In this document: positions 61,987-64,000 of the stretch, in pieces
Layout: each line of letters starts with the position of its first letter
Position numbering within the stretch: the first letter of the stretch is position 1
Source: Irpex lacteus
Taxonomy: Eukaryota; Basidiomycota; Agaricomycetes; Polyporales; Irpicaceae
Direction of reading: 5' to 3'
NCBI GenBank assembly: GCA_001986395.2
Contig: MQVO02000004.1
Span: 124,001-188,000 of the forward strand
DNA length: 64,000 nt
Translations under genes and position numbers: made by a program
Notes under the pieces: generated by a model
What the model saw: only the letters and a program-made list of their open reading frames with translations
Database searches by the model: none
What the model was told of the DNA's origin: nothing

Positions 61987-62620
61987 TGTGCGACGTAGCG
62001 AATATTGTCGTTGGAGTGCAAGCTCAGGCTGTGGGTGCAATTGTTGACTGCGAATGAGCGCCTAAATGCGAGTATATCACATGGCATAGACGCGTGCATT
62101 CCTGGTATCCCATACCTCAGACTCCCATTCATGATCAGCTCCTTCGGATTCGCGCGCGGGAAGTGAGAAAGGAACTCGCTGTTCCGACCCTATGTATGAA
62201 TCTCAGAGCCAGGACCTCATGACAAGCAACACTTTCGCACAAACCACCATCTGAGCTACAGACTACCATCCGGTGAGTGCGTGATCTGAGTCCTCACATC
62301 TCCGAACTTAAACAACTCGCGTTTCTAGTGGACACTGATCGCTAACCGTCTCAGCGAGCTTCATATCCAACCGTATTCAGTCAATTTCATTGGTTCCGGC
62401 GCATAGAGAGTAAGTATGTACTACGCTGCCACGGATCTTCCAAGCCGTCATTAATTCATCGCTTGTGTGTCCTTCGTATACCCGGCTGACAAAACGCTTG
62501 CTGTGAAGGTCGCTACGTACTTTCAAGATTCTCACGGGGTAGCGTAGATCTACCGAGCGACATACGCGCGTGAACACAATCCTTGTTAATCAGCGCTGCG
62601 TACCCCATCCACATCTCGGT
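61987..62620. other. Divergent intergenic region
   Basis: Promoter region between the F-box gene and the second epoxide hydrolase. It carries the AGCGACATACGC block shared with the upstream region of epoxide hydrolase copy 1. Confidence 0.45.
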
Positions 62621-64000
62621 ATGCCGTTCAGCAACCTGCACCAGATTGCGATCCACTATGAAGATACCGCAATTGAGAGCATGATCTCTATGATCAAGAC
62701 CGCGCCATTCCCTACACAAGCTCCTATTGATCCCGCCTCGCCTTGGAGTCTCGGTATCGATTACAATTACCTTACAGACTTAAAGCACAAGTTCGCAAAC
62801 GAGTGGGAATGGACCAGACTCGAGAAAGAAGTAAACAGATTCAGCCACTTCCTCGTTGACTACGCCACTCCCGAAGGAGACGAGCTGCAATTCCATTTCG
62901 TGCACCAGAGAAGCGAGCGAGCTGATGCAATCCCCCTGCTTCTCCTTCACGGATGGCCAGGTGAGCGTCTCCATACTGCCTAGCCAACCTTATGGACTTA
63001 TCGCAAATAGGCACATTCTACGACTTTCACAAGGTTATTGAACCCCTCGTCGACCCAGGCAATCCTGACCTTCCTGCGTAAGTTTGCAACATTATGCTCT
63101 CCGAATATACTGCCTGACTGAGATGTAGTTTTCACGTCGTAGTACCGTCTATCCCGGGATATTTCCTTTCGACTCTGCCTCGACGTGACGGTTGGAACCT
63201 GGAGGACATAGCTCGTCTCTACAACAAACTTATGGTGAATTTGCTGGGGTATAAGACTTACGCTGCACAAGGCGGTGACTGGGTACGTAGATTAATGAGA
63301 ACGAGACTAGTAATCACGCCTATAGTATTGACATGTCATGCTTGCAGGGTTCGATGATTGCTCGCGTCATTGCTCATCAATATCCAGAGTCGCTACTTGC
63401 GGCCCACTTCAACCTGTTCTTTGGCACAGAGTCCGACGAGGAGGACATATCGAAGCTCTCAGCTGGCGAGAAGAAACAGCTTGAACGCAAACTACAGTTC
63501 CAAAGCACTGGAAGAGGTTACACACTGATTCAAAAGACCAAAGTATGTCATCCCTGCCTTCTTCCTCTCCATAGCCTTGTCGAGCCACTAGCTCTATTTC
63601 CTAGCCGTTCACTATTGGAATAGCTGTTGGATCTTCGCCGTTAGCTGTGCTCGCCTACATAGGGGAGAAAATCCACGACTGGTCTGATCCTACAAAGATT
63701 GATCCACAAGATATTATCGACACTGTAGCGCTCTATTTCCTCAGTGGTTCCTTCGCAACCTCAGTCTTAATTTATAATCAGGTCAGTACATCATCTGGCA
63801 CTTGCTTCACATTTTATCGTATTCATTCACCGTCTTCTGCTCACTGACGTACGGTGTCCTCTGCCAGGCGTTCCAAGATCCTGCTGGGAGGGGGATAAGT
63901 ACAAGTCGGACGACACTGCAAGTAAAGTCCAAGTCGTTTGGACTTTCTATCTTTGTAAGTGCGGGCCGTAAGCAGTGGATCGTCGTAGTCTTGCGTTGAT
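62621..64000 (+). CDS. Epoxide hydrolase, copy 2, cut by the window end
   Basis: Visible exons: 62621-62960, 63011-63077, 63129-63282, 63348-63542, 63605-63781, 63868-63954. All six have exactly the lengths of the matching exons of copy 1 (340, 67, 154, 195, 177 and 87 nt). The start is MPFSNLHQIAIHYEDTAIES. The lid domain (GIDYNYLTDLKHKFANEWEW), HGWPG and the nucleophile elbow AAQGGDWGS are present. The exons with the catalytic His lie beyond the right edge. The frame is open and no damage is seen. Confidence 0.9.

Overview
The window reads as genomic DNA of a filamentous basidiomycete, most likely an Agaricomycete close to the Polyporales. The support is many short introns (about 50-70 nt) with GT..AG ends, expanded families (cytochrome P450, F-box, BTB, epoxide hydrolase) and a Plavaka/CACTA-type transposon. 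All gene models were spliced by eye from conserved frames. Where exon lengths are listed, the summed coding length is a multiple of three, apart from the 1-nt anomaly in adenylosuccinate synthetase.

Left part (1-14.4 kb): a cyclin-domain gene runs off the left edge. Two paralogous P450 genes (1.7-3.8 and 12.3-14.4 kb, both minus) share ten exons, including a 14-nt exon. Between them lie three old tandem duplications (3.96-5.42, 5.54-6.45 and 7.33-9.07 kb), two small unknown genes and adenylosuccinate synthetase, which carries an apparent 1-nt deletion.

14.4-22.6 kb is gene-poor and degenerate. It holds a BTB/POZ gene that seems split by inserted DNA and a 262-bp MITE with perfect 23-bp terminal inverted repeats.

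Middle (22.6-35.8 kb): a divergent pair of small secreted Kre9/Knh1-like cell-wall proteins, three related single-zinc-finger proteins on one strand, a small MTH1187/ECM15-like protein with a 5-nt exon, and an unusually long POT1-like telomere protein.

36.3-47.6 kb is an 11,241-bp CACTA/Plavaka-type DNA transposon with 45-bp inverted repeats starting CACTG and a 3-bp target duplication (ACA). It sits inside an F-box gene, whose halves flank it. It carries a Plavaka transposase and two other genes of unknown function.

Right part (48.7-64 kb): an intact F-box gene, a secreted PEBP-family protein, a GID5/ARMC8 armadillo protein, an epoxide hydrolase, a third F-box gene, and a second epoxide hydrolase cut by the right edge.
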